Part shown: one piece after another, positions 1 to 5,093 of the stretch
Layout of the letters: each line of letters begins with the position of its first letter
Numbering within the stretch: the first letter of the stretch is position 1
Source: Campylobacter sp.
GTDB lineage: Bacteria; Campylobacterota; Campylobacteria; Campylobacterales; Campylobacteraceae
Direction: 5' to 3'
Length of the DNA: 5,269 nucleotides
NCBI GenBank assembly: GCA_024680445.1
Contig: JAILCJ010000027.1
Location: forward strand, 1 to 5,269
Translations under genes and position numbers: made by a program
Notes under the pieces: generated by a model
What the model saw: only the letters and a program-made list of their open reading frames with translations
What the model was told of the DNA's origin: nothing
Database searches by the model: none

Positions 1-251
1 GAAAATTACTGACCCGACTTAGGGGATGAGCCCACAACAGCAACAAAAGCCCTAAATGGGCTTGTTTTTTGCTTCGCAAACCCGTTGGGTGCGGTGGGCG
101 AAAGATGAGCTCAAACTTACCTTACAAGCAGTTTTTTAGCTTTGAAAATTACTGACCCGACTTAGGGGATTGAAACTTTGCCGTCTTTTTCGACTTTGGC
201 AAGTCCATTTTTGTATTTGAAAATTACTGACCCGACTTAGGGGATTGAAAC
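1..251 (+). CRISPR. Left CRISPR-like repeat cluster
   Basis: Two complete, identical 36-bp repeats lie at 141-176 and 216-251, separated by a 39-nt unique spacer (177-215). A third copy at 1-27 is cut at its 5' end by the window edge and lacks its last six bases (TGAAAC), where a hairpin module begins instead. The repeat starts TTTGAAAATTACTG, contains a weak CCC-GACTTA-GGG hairpin, and ends in ATTGAAAC, the 8-nt crRNA 5' handle common in type I-B and type III arrays, so transcription is probably left to right. The reverse complement of the spacer is open in one frame (reads YKNGLAKVEKDGK), as expected of a protospacer from a coding region. No leader or cas gene is visible. A non-CRISPR family of dispersed repeats is the alternative. 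Confidence 0.72.
28..140 (+). ncRNA. Hairpin module A between repeats
   Basis: This 113-nt block replaces a spacer. An outer stem GCCCAC (30-35) pairs with GTGGGC (94-99). Inside are AAGCCC (47-52) with GGGCTT (58-63) around the loop TAAAT, followed by a T-rich stretch, and a second small hairpin near 76-93 (CGCA and CCC pairing with GGG and TGCG). Downstream is a conserved loop-like AAACTTACCTT (113-123) and GTTTTTT (131-137), then AGC and the next full repeat. The same architecture recurs in modules B, C and D on the right side. Expression as an RNA is inferred from stem conservation and terminator-like ends. It could instead be a DNA-level element, an array trailer with terminators, or a remnant of a small mobile element. 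Confidence 0.45.
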
Positions 252-252
252 C

Positions 253-1167
253 GAACACACAAAAGATGGCTTAAAAATTTCAACAAAAGAGCTTTTTGAG
301 TTAGCCGATATTTCAGATGGTGGCGGTCATAGAAGTAAGCTTTTAAAAAGTCTAGGGGCATTACAAGAGTTTAAATTTCAATACTCCTACACACACGGCG
401 ATGATAAAGAAGCCCTAGCACAAGAAATCATTTTCCCTTTGCTTAAAATTTTCAGAGAAGGCAAAGACGAGTTTTTATCGGTTAAGGTGTCTGAAGTTTT
501 TAGAGAGCGATATTTAAAAGCTATGCCACAATTTACACGCTTCGAGCTTGAAGAGTTTGTAAATTTAAGTGGCACTTACACAAAAACCATTTATCGCTTT
601 TTAAAGCAATATAAAAATAACGGATACTGGCGAATTAGCTACAAAGATTTTAAAAAGCTTTTGGGAATTCCTAAAAGCTATCAATCTTGCGACATCGATA
701 AGCAAATTTTAAAACCAGCCATTAAAGAGCTATCATCTGAACTTAACTTATTCGACCAAAGGCGAACACCTTTTCAAAATCTTTCAGTTACAAAGCATAA
801 AAAAGGACGAGAGATCGAAGCATTACGTTTTACTTTTATGCCACAGCCTGTTACTATGCTAGAAAAAGATAAGCGACAATATGAGAGAAGTTTAAACACG
901 ATCTCAAACGAAATAAAAAGACAAGGCTTAGCGAGAGAGATTAAAAGAAGCACACCAAAAATAAACATACTTACTGGTGAGCCTATCGATGAACTAAAAA
1001 TTTATGTAGGTAGGCATTTTAACATAAAAAACAAATTTGATGGCGGTTATGATACTTGCAAAATTCAAAGCCTATCACAAGACTACAATGGCAAAATTTA
1101 CGGCAAGGCAATCAATCAAGAAAACGGCAAAATTTTTGATTTAAATTTTGAGAGCATAGCACATTAA
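253..1167 (+). CDS. Plasmid replication initiator (Rep_3/RepB family), 5'-truncated
   Basis: Rep_3 initiators bind iterons at a plasmid origin through two winged-helix domains and start replication. The frame is open from 241, just after an in-frame TAG inside the repeat, and has no ATG or GTG. The first TTG is at 439, in the middle of the conserved fold and without a ribosome binding site, so it is not a credible start. From 253 the fragment has 304 residues. Nucleotides 253-440 encode what looks like the rest of the first winged helix (ISTKELFELADISDG). About 532-735 encode the second, with the family-typical FTRFELEEF, TKTIYRFLKQY and LLGIPKSY. The C-terminal tail is lysine-rich. The true N-terminus, probably a few tens of residues, is missing and is replaced by the CRISPR-like repeat. 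As it stands the gene is probably non-functional, or the join is an assembly artefact. No iterons are visible nearby. Confidence 0.8.
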   Translation, partial: EHTKDGLKISTKELFELADISDGGGHRSKLLKSLGALQEFKFQYSYTHGDDKEALAQEIIFPLLKIFREGKDEFLSVKVSEVFRERYLKAMPQFTRFELEEFVNLSGTYTKTIYRFLKQYKNNGYWRISYKDFKKLLGIPKSYQSCDIDKQILKPAIKELSSELNLFDQRRTPFQNLSVTKHKKGREIEALRFTFMPQPVTMLEKDKRQYERSLNTISNEIKRQGLAREIKRSTPKINILTGEPIDELKIYVGRHFNIKNKFDGGYDTCKIQSLSQDYNGKIYGKAINQENGKIFDLNFESIAH

Positions 1168-1192
1168 AAAATGCGTTAAAGCTAGACTAATT

Positions 1193-1279
1193 TTAAGCGT
1201 TTTGTGCTGTTTTAATACCTAAATAAATTATAATCCCAAAACCAATCATTATTACGCTAAAAACTACATAAGTCATCAT
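1193..1279 (-). CDS. Tiny membrane protein (28 aa), left copy
   Basis: On the minus strand an ATG follows a strong GGAGG (complement of 1289-1293) at 9 nt spacing and opens a 28-residue frame, MMTYVVFSVIMIGFG... ending KTAQNA. It is almost wholly one hydrophobic segment (residues 4-22) with a short polar C-terminus, so a single-pass inner-membrane peptide is likely. Its ATG overlaps the stop of the upstream ORF (ATGA), suggesting translational coupling. It resembles the 26-residue ORF at 4569-4649: both have M-x-YV near the start and G-x-K-x-A near the end. The function is unknown. A type I toxin-like peptide, a small phage or plasmid membrane protein, or a transport accessory subunit all fit the size. 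Confidence 0.5.
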   Translation of the reverse strand: MMTYVVFSVIMIGFGIIIYLGIKTAQNA

Positions 1280-1395
1280 TTTTTTAAACCTCCAATCTCT
1301 TTTAATTTTTTCTCTATTTTTTTATTTATAATTAAAAACCCAACAATCAAGCCAATTATAACCAAAATAGAACCAACAATTATCCCCAGCCAAAA
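1276..1395 (-). other. Possible small membrane ORF upstream of the 28-aa ORF
   Basis: On the minus strand a 39-codon open stretch reads FWLGIIVGSILVIIG, continues as a hydrophobic segment of about 21 residues, then a charged tail NKKIEKKLKEIGGLKK. It ends with a TGA that overlaps the ATG of the next ORF. No ATG, GTG or well-placed TTG start exists before the upstream stop at 1402-1404, and no ribosome binding site is evident. It is therefore either started from a non-standard codon, damaged at its 5' end, or not translated. Its tail (LKE-x-x-GL) matches that of the ORF at 4646-4780, which argues that it derives from a real gene. Confidence 0.35.
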
Positions 1396-1408
1396 AACGT
1401 TTTAATTA

Positions 1409-1417
1409 TGTTATAAT
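1409..1417 (+). promoter_or_regulatory. Extended -10 promoter for the 1455 gene
   Basis: TGTTATAAT is a perfect TGnTATAAT extended -10 element, with no recognisable -35, as is usual for Campylobacter sigma-70 promoters. Transcription would start near 1424, giving a leader of about 30 nt before the AAAGGAG ribosome binding site at 1443-1449. Confidence 0.6.
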
Positions 1418-1429
1418 TGCATATTATAA
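1411..1429. promoter_or_regulatory. Palindrome pairing two divergent -10 boxes
   Basis: TTATAAT (1411-1417) and ATTATAA (1423-1429) form a perfect 7-bp inverted repeat around TGCAT. One arm is the -10 of the plus-strand gene. The other reads TATAAT on the minus strand, towards the tiny membrane ORFs. It can be read as back-to-back promoters, an operator, or both. AT-rich sequence makes such palindromes fairly frequent by chance. Confidence 0.35.
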
Positions 1430-1454
1430 AAATTTTATCCATAAAGGAGCAAAA

Positions 1455-1910
1455 ATGACAAGAGTTATTAAGGCTATGCTACTTAGCATGTTGTTGGCAT
1501 TAGGACTTCACGCTAATGATTTACTATCTAAGGCTACTGATGGGATATTAAGCGATAGCTCAATGGGCGTTAAACACTTAAGTAATGTTGAAATGCAGAA
1601 AATTTTAGGTGGGTATAAATTTGCAAGAGCAAGTGAATTTGACTTTTACTCAACAAATCCAAACTTAACTAGTTATGGGTTTGCCGTTTTAGATGATAAA
1701 AACGAAGATGCTGGGGTTGTGGCAGATGAGTTTAACTTAGGAGCTAACGAGTTATTGGTAGTAAAAGTTAGATTTAATTCAATGGAAAGAAGATATACTT
1801 CTTATGTGAATGTATATAATTTATCTGGTCAAAAAGTAAGAGATTTTACACATTCAAGATCTCATGATATTATAAGAGACTTTGAAAATAAAGTATTAAG
1901 TAGATTATAG
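1455..1910 (+). CDS. Secreted protein with Sec signal and double-glycine leader motif
   Basis: This is a 151-residue protein of no family I recognise. The ATG follows AAAGGAG with 5 nt spacing. Residues 1-20 form a Sec signal peptide (MTRVIKAMLLSMLLALGLHA, predicted cut after A20). After a short linker, residues 42-53 read LSNVEMQKILGG, which fits the L-S-x-x-E-(L/M)-x-x-I-x-G-G consensus of class II bacteriocin and microcin leaders cut by C39 peptidases. Cleavage after G53 (nt 1613) would leave a 98-residue, probably beta-rich product beginning YKFARASEF, with a charged C-terminus. A C39 peptidase and an outer-membrane barrel lie downstream, making it the obvious candidate substrate. A double signal (Sec, then GG) is unusual, because canonical GG leaders are read in the cytosol by ABC exporters. 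A simple periplasmic protein with a chance motif is the alternative. Confidence 0.75.
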   Translation: MTRVIKAMLLSMLLALGLHANDLLSKATDGILSDSSMGVKHLSNVEMQKILGGYKFARASEFDFYSTNPNLTSYGFAVLDDKNEDAGVVADEFNLGANELLVVKVRFNSMERRYTSYVNVYNLSGQKVRDFTHSRSHDIIRDFENKVLSRL

Positions 1911-1914
1911 ATTT

Positions 1915-1930
1915 TGGAATATATTTTGCT
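1915..1930 (+). promoter_or_regulatory. Sigma-54 (RpoN) promoter for the Cj0814-like gene
   Basis: TTGGAATATATTTTGCT places GG at 1916-1917 and GC at 1928-1929 with exactly 10 nt between them, the spacing required by sigma-54, and matches the Campylobacter flagellar consensus TTGGAA...TTGCTT. With the C of GC as -12, transcription would start at about 1941. In Campylobacter, sigma-54 with the FlgSR two-component system drives middle flagellar and co-expressed genes. The downstream product resembles a protein secreted through the flagellum, so the context fits. The site begins 4 nt after the stop codon of the preceding gene. Confidence 0.72.
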
Positions 1931-1957
1931 TACCTCCTTTAAAAATCAAAGGAGGTA
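1931..1957 (+). promoter_or_regulatory. Hairpin sequestering a Shine-Dalgarno sequence
   Basis: TACCTCCTTT (1931-1940) is perfectly complementary to AAAGGAGGTA (1948-1957), with a 7-nt loop. The right arm contains the complete AGGAGG of the 1963 gene, 7 nt before its ATG. RNA entering from upstream would hide this site. RNA starting at the sigma-54 start near 1941 would lack the left arm and leave it free. No T-tract follows, so it is not an intrinsic terminator. Confidence 0.7.
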
Positions 1958-1962
1958 TAACT

Positions 1963-3102
1963 ATGAACCTACAAACCAATTCTAATAAAATACACGAACA
2001 AAACTCTATAATACAAGAAAGCAAAAGACAAAAAGCTTTAAAAGAGGCTGGCGGAGTAACATTTGGTGCAGCTATGTTAGCTCAAAATTCTGATATAGTA
2101 ATGAGCCAACAAGCTAGTCAAATAGCAGAATTTACCACCAAAAGCGTATCAGCTATTAATGACATAGCTTTACCAATAGATAATACAAACTCATTACAAT
2201 CTAACATAAATGCTATAAAATTTAGCGATCAAGCTTATGGTTATAGTATAGATAGTCTTGGATTTATGGGCGAGGATTTTAATAAGGCAGCAGGATTGCC
2301 TGAAAATATGAAAATTCATAAAAGTAGTCTTGATGAAATTTTAAATTTTAACGAGAGAAATTATCTATTTAAAGATAAAAATGCCAAAGCTTTTGATAAT
2401 ATTGATATGGCTGATACAATAAAAAGCTATTACAATCAATTTAAACAACTTATCGGCGATAACGATGTAGCTGTTTATACACAAAAAGAGTTAGCCACAT
2501 TGCCAAAAGGTTTTAGCCACGAAATGAAAACTGATGTAAAACAAGGATTAAATTTTTTACCAAGTATAGATAGCAGTAAGATTACACATATATACAAAGA
2601 TAGCATGTCTTTAAAAGAGGCAAAAGAGTTAAAAGATAGCCTTGAAAAAAATGACGTTGAGGGATTTAATATTAGAGAGCTTAACTTTACTATGGAAGGT
2701 ATTGCTCAAAATGGTAAGCATGGCGTGATTTTTACTCCTAACATGTCAGTGTATAGAAGAGATGAGGGCTGGAGTAAAGCTGGTGTCTTTATGAGTTTTC
2801 TAAAAAGCGTGCGACCAATAGCAAATGATGGCGGAGAAACAAAACTAAGCACAAATGCGACCGCACATTCGGCATTTTCAATACTTGATGGCACAAATTT
2901 TCAAATAAATCCAAAAGCAAGAATTTCGCAACTTGAAGCTGCTATAATTGCACAAGATGAAATTATTGTTCAAGAGCTACTAAAACCGCGCTTGGCAAAA
3001 AATGATAGTCTAGCAAAACAGATATTTGATAAAGTTGGCGACAAAGAAGAGCAAGAAAAATTAATGCAAAAGATAAATGCAATAGCTAGTAACGCCGTAT
3101 AA
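1963..3102 (+). CDS. Cj0814-like flagellar-dependent secreted protein
   Basis: This 379-residue protein resembles the Campylobacter Cj0814 family, proteins thought to leave the cell through the flagellar type III apparatus. There is no Sec signal or membrane segment. The first 85 residues are polar and rich in N, Q, S and T, as in flagellar export substrates. The best family mark is the block YGYSIDSLGFMGEDFNKAAG (92-111), continuing LPENMKIHKSSLDEI to about 126. Residues 215-250 are helical and charged. Residues 252-285 are richer in aromatics. The ATG follows a strong GGAGG held in a hairpin, and a sigma-54 promoter precedes it. The next gene starts 15 bp after the stop, so co-transcription with the barrel and the peptidase is likely. 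The family assignment rests on memory of the motif, not on a search. The role of the secreted protein is unknown. Confidence 0.55.
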   Translation: MNLQTNSNKIHEQNSIIQESKRQKALKEAGGVTFGAAMLAQNSDIVMSQQASQIAEFTTKSVSAINDIALPIDNTNSLQSNINAIKFSDQAYGYSIDSLGFMGEDFNKAAGLPENMKIHKSSLDEILNFNERNYLFKDKNAKAFDNIDMADTIKSYYNQFKQLIGDNDVAVYTQKELATLPKGFSHEMKTDVKQGLNFLPSIDSSKITHIYKDSMSLKEAKELKDSLEKNDVEGFNIRELNFTMEGIAQNGKHGVIFTPNMSVYRRDEGWSKAGVFMSFLKSVRPIANDGGETKLSTNATAHSAFSILDGTNFQINPKARISQLEAAIIAQDEIIVQELLKPRLAKNDSLAKQIFDKVGDKEEQEKLMQKINAIASNAV

Positions 3103-3117
3103 TATAAAGGACTTTCT

Positions 3118-3969
3118 GTGAAAAAACTATCAATACTATTAATTACCACACTATCCCTCTTTGCCTCCGACCCTATAACAATCGATAGCCTTTATAAACA
3201 ACAAGTCGGACTTAGAAGTGTTACAAACTTATCTTTGCTAAGTAGTGGCAACCCCAATGTATATACTAGCACTCCAAATTTAATGATAAATGGCGATCCT
3301 GTTGTATGGGACGATACAAAGCAACTAACTCTTACTCAAACCCTTATGTATGCCCTTACTTCAAAGCTAGATATTATAACTTCTTTTAGTGGAAGTTATA
3401 AAAGAAATGAGTATGTTGATTATTTTACTCTTGAGCCAAAGAGTGAAAATAATACCCAGTTTGATTCATTTTGGTTAGGATTAAATTATAGAGGCGATAG
3501 CATTAATGGACTTGTGCCTATGCTTACCTTTCAAACAGCAGTGTTTCAAAGAGAAAGCGCAAAACAAGAATATAAGAAATTTTACTTTAAATCACACTCA
3601 TTAAAAGTAAACCTAAAAGGATACACCGATCCAGTGGTATATTCTATCTATACTGGATTTGGCTATAATCAAGCTAGAAATTTTAGCTTCGCAAAGATAA
3701 ACTATGGCAACACCTTTTTCTTTGGTGGTGATCTAAGCATAGTTTTAAGTCCAAAAATAACTCTTGATCTTGGCATCGAGCAAAGATTTCAAACCGCAAA
3801 TAAAATAAACAATAGAAAGACAAGCAATGTTCGCTCTATCCCAACTTACAGTGTAGGATCTACTTATAGCATAGATGATGATACATCGATCACATTTTCT
3901 GCAAATTTTGGTGGATCAAGTGCTGCTCCTGATAGTATCTTTAGTTTTAGCATTTGGCAGAAGTTTTAA
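3118..3969 (+). CDS. Outer-membrane beta-barrel protein
   Basis: A GTG start, 6 nt after AAAGGA (3106-3111), gives a 283-residue protein. Residues 1-16 form a Sec signal (KKLSILLITTLSLFA, cut before SDP). From about residue 70 the sequence alternates polar and non-polar residues in segments typical of amphipathic strands (for example DSFWLGLNYRG, VVYSIYTGFGY, FFFGGDLSIVL, ITLDLGIEQRF) separated by charged loops. It ends SFSIWQKF, with the terminal phenylalanine expected of a BAM substrate. I cannot name a family. Barrels of this size next to a periplasmic C39 peptidase recall FapF next to FapD in Pseudomonas, but there is no demonstrated homology here. The likely role is a pore or exporter for the processed neighbour product, or a receptor. 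The gene lies 18 bp before the peptidase gene and in the same frame, separated by one TAA. Confidence 0.7.
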   Translation: MKKLSILLITTLSLFASDPITIDSLYKQQVGLRSVTNLSLLSSGNPNVYTSTPNLMINGDPVVWDDTKQLTLTQTLMYALTSKLDIITSFSGSYKRNEYVDYFTLEPKSENNTQFDSFWLGLNYRGDSINGLVPMLTFQTAVFQRESAKQEYKKFYFKSHSLKVNLKGYTDPVVYSIYTGFGYNQARNFSFAKINYGNTFFFGGDLSIVLSPKITLDLGIEQRFQTANKINNRKTSNVRSIPTYSVGSTYSIDDDTSITFSANFGGSSAAPDSIFSFSIWQKF

Positions 3970-3987
3970 CAATACAATTTAAGCCGC

Positions 3988-4572
3988 ATGAATAAATTAA
4001 TACTCTTTGGGCTATTAATCTTTGCTTCAAATTTACACGCCCAATTTGCCGTCAAAAGTTACCAAGAGCTTAGAAACGAGCAAGTGATAAGACAAAGTTA
4101 TGAGGAGTCATGCGGTGCAGCATCTTTGGCAACTCTTATAAATATACTTGATTTTAAAGCACTTGGCGAAGAAGATATTATAAAACTCATGAGCAAGAAA
4201 GACAAAAAGCTAAATACAGATATGGTTAGCTTTCTTGAACTCCAACAAACAGCTGCAAAGCTATCTTACGAATCAAAAGGCTATCAGATAGATAGAAGCA
4301 TATTTGAAAAAATAACCATACCTATACTTGTAAAAATAGAAGATGACCCTAGATACCCACACTTTGTTATAGTAATTAACCATCAAGGCGATTTTATAAC
4401 TATACTTGATCCAAGCTATGGCAAATATGTAAGCACAAAAGAGCAGTTTTATAATCTATGGGATAAACACAAAAAGGGAGGATACGCCCTAATCCTTGCC
4501 CCTAAAAATGATATACAAAGAGAATATAAACCAAATTTACCTAGTAATAAGGCGTTGTTTGATAGGTTTTAA
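3988..4572 (+). CDS. Periplasmic C39 family cysteine peptidase
   Basis: C39 peptidases cut after a double glycine in leader peptides. Usually they are the N-terminal domain of an ABC exporter. This one is stand-alone (194 residues) with a Sec signal at residues 1-18 (MNKLILFGLLIFASNLHA), so it should act in the periplasm. All catalytic elements are present: Cys42 in ESCGAASLATL, the oxyanion Gln36 six residues before it, His125 in PHFVIVI, and Asp141 in LDPSYG. Residues 150-180 form the final conserved part, with a W and a GG before YALILAP. The C-terminal 20 residues are extra and polar. The ATG has almost no Shine-Dalgarno, so translation may be coupled to the barrel gene. It is the only start after the in-frame TAA. 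The likely substrate is the GG-motif protein at 1455-1910. FapD of the Pseudomonas Fap system is a functional parallel. Confidence 0.88.
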   Translation: MNKLILFGLLIFASNLHAQFAVKSYQELRNEQVIRQSYEESCGAASLATLINILDFKALGEEDIIKLMSKKDKKLNTDMVSFLELQQTAAKLSYESKGYQIDRSIFEKITIPILVKIEDDPRYPHFVIVINHQGDFITILDPSYGKYVSTKEQFYNLWDKHKKGGYALILAPKNDIQREYKPNLPSNKALFDRF

Positions 4573-4649
4573 ATTTTAGCGATTTTTAACCCAGCCCAAC
4601 CAACCATAACGCCTAATGTAACAACAGCAAGAATAGCAACATAAATCAT
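4569..4649 (-). CDS. Tiny membrane protein (26 aa), right copy
   Basis: A minus-strand frame of 26 residues reads MIYVAILAVVTLGVMVGWAG and ends LKIAKI. It is a single hydrophobic segment with a short basic tail. Its stop overlaps the stop of the C39 peptidase gene by 4 bp (convergent), and its ATG overlaps the TGA of the ORF upstream (ATGA), so translation is probably coupled. It is similar to the left-hand 28-residue ORF (shared M-x-YV and G-x-K-x-A). The presence of two diverged copies in the same two-ORF arrangement argues that it is a real gene. The function is unknown. Confidence 0.45.
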   Translation of the reverse strand: MIYVAILAVVTLGVMVGWAGLKIAKI

Positions 4650-4780
4650 TCTAGCAACCCTTTCATTTCTTTTAAAATTCCAACAGTCATTTTTAGCAAA
4701 AAGCCAAAAACCGCACTAACCAAAATTATACCACAAACCGCACAAAAATTTAAAAACCAAGAATTCTTTTCAAAATTCAA
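4646..4780 (-). CDS. Small membrane protein upstream of the 26-aa ORF, start unclear
   Basis: The minus-strand frame ends NFCAVCGIILVSAVFGFLL, then KMTVGILKEMKGLLE, and its TGA overlaps the next ATG. The middle is one membrane segment. The only usual start codon is TTG at 4780-4778 (44 residues), without a convincing ribosome binding site. The frame stays open further upstream into the repeat at 4811-4840, where a stop occurs. As with the replication gene at the other end, the natural 5' part may have been replaced by the repeat. The charged tail matches that of the left-hand ORF (LKE-x-x-GL). Confidence 0.4.
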   Translation of the reverse strand: MNFEKNSWFLNFCAVCGIILVSAVFGFLLKMTVGILKEMKGLLE

Positions 4781-4810
4781 AAATAAAAAGCCAAACAGAC
4801 CAGCATCAAA

Positions 4811-4840
4811 TTTGAAAATTACTGACCCGACTTAGGGGAT
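4811..4840 (+). repeat. CRISPR-like repeat copy lacking its 3' end
   Basis: Thirty bases identical to the first 30 of the full repeat (TTTGAAAATTACTG to GGGGAT). The final TGAAAC is missing, replaced by GAGCC, the start of module B. The copy at the left window edge breaks at the same base, so the breakpoint is reproducible. It forms the right boundary of the 4.56-kb gene interval. Confidence 0.8.
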
Positions 4841-4929
4841 GAGCCGTCAACAGATAAAACGCTACAAATTAGCGTTTTATCGGACGGCGAAAAATGGATT
4901 AAAACTTACCTTTAAATCCGTTTTTTAGC
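4841..4929 (+). ncRNA. Hairpin module B between repeats
   Basis: Outer stem GCCGTC (4843-4848) pairs with GACGGC (4883-4888). Inner stem GATAAAACGCTA (4853-4864) pairs perfectly over 12 bp with 4870-4881 around the loop CAAAT. A second hairpin, GGATT (4896-4900) with AATCC (4915-4919), carries the conserved AAACTTACCTT in its loop and is followed by GTTTTTT (4920-4926), which looks like an intrinsic terminator. Relative to modules A and C, both stems have changed sequence while keeping their pairing. The likely product is a short structured RNA ending at the T-tract. Transcription is not shown. Confidence 0.5.
4896..4926 (+). terminator. Terminator-like end of module B
   Basis: GGATT pairs with AATCC (plus nearby AAA with TTT), and six T follow directly after CG. 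The stem is AT-rich and modest. The same block recurs at 5063-5093. Confidence 0.45.
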
Positions 4930-4946
4930 TTTGAAATTTACTGACC
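4930..4946 (+). repeat. Repeat remnant (17 bp)
   Basis: TTTGAAATTTACTGACC matches the first 17 bases of the variant repeat (AAATTT rather than AAAATT) and then breaks into GGAGCCCAC. It looks like a repeat-plus-module unit that lost about a dozen bases across the junction. Confidence 0.65.
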
Positions 4947-4947
4947 G

Positions 4948-4998
4948 GAGCCCACGAAGTAGAACAAAGGCTACAAATTAGCCTTTGTTCGGTGGGCG
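4948..4998 (+). ncRNA. Hairpin module C
   Basis: Outer stem GCCCAC (4950-4955) pairs with GTGGGC (4992-4997). Inner stem GAACAAAGGCTA (4962-4973) pairs perfectly over 12 bp with 4979-4990 around the loop CAAAT. It has the same layout as module B but different stem bases. It lacks its own GGATT/AATCC terminator and runs directly into module D, so C and D may form one longer transcript. Confidence 0.45.
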
Positions 4999-5018
4999 AC
5001 AAATGTAAGCCATTAACA

Positions 5019-5048
5019 GCAACAAAAGCCCTAAATGGGCTTTTTTGC
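5019..5048 (+). terminator. Intrinsic terminator inside module D
   Basis: AAAAGCCC (5024-5031) pairs with GGGCTTTT (5037-5044) around TAAAT, followed by further T. With one bulged C (5023) the stem extends to GC at both ends. It is typical of the A-tract/T-tract terminators of Campylobacter and could work in both directions. Confidence 0.55.
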
Positions 5049-5062
5049 GGTGGGCGAAAGAT

Positions 5063-5093
5063 GGATTAAAACTTACCTTTAAATCCGTTTTTT
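5063..5093 (+). terminator. Terminator-like end of module D
   Basis: GGATT (5063-5067) pairs with AATCC (5082-5086), followed by G and six T (5088-5093). The block from GGATT to the T-tract is the same as at the end of module B. Confidence 0.45.

Noticed and set aside
28..140. Integron attC site or gene cassette array
   Set aside because: A variable hairpin between conserved ends is suggestive, but the RYYYAAC and GTTRRRY core sites are absent and no integrase is visible.
141..251. Iterons for the Rep_3 protein
   Set aside because: The 36-bp units are about 75 bp apart with unique sequence between them, unlike the tightly spaced direct repeats of about 17-22 bp bound by Rep_3 proteins.
1..251. 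Type III toxin-antitoxin RNA repeats (ToxI-like)
   Set aside because: Repeat length fits, but repeats are not contiguous, spacers differ, and no ToxN-like gene follows.
439..1167. Replication protein starting at the TTG at 439
   Set aside because: No ribosome binding site lies upstream, and the frame continues upstream with residues that fit the same protein fold, so the gene is truncated rather than short.
1168..1200. Terminator after the replication gene
   Set aside because: GCGTT and AAGCGTTTT suggest a hairpin, but the arms are not complementary in the right order and no stable stem forms.
1931..1957. Intrinsic terminator between 1455 and 1963 genes
   Set aside because: The hairpin is strong but is followed by TAACTATG, not a T-tract, and its right arm is the ribosome binding site.
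2706..2894. Minus-strand ORFs inside the coding regions (also 387-575 and 774-968)
   Set aside because: They are antisense shadows of well-supported genes, with no ribosome binding sites or recognisable domains.
3098..3103. TATAAT promoter for the barrel gene
   Set aside because: Transcription would start on the ribosome binding site at 3106-3111. The motif overlaps the end of the preceding gene and is expected by chance in AT-rich sequence.
4841..4890. Group II intron domain V (begins GAGCCG)
   Set aside because: The stem is too long, the AGC triad and GNRA loop are missing, and no intron reverse transcriptase or domain VI follows.
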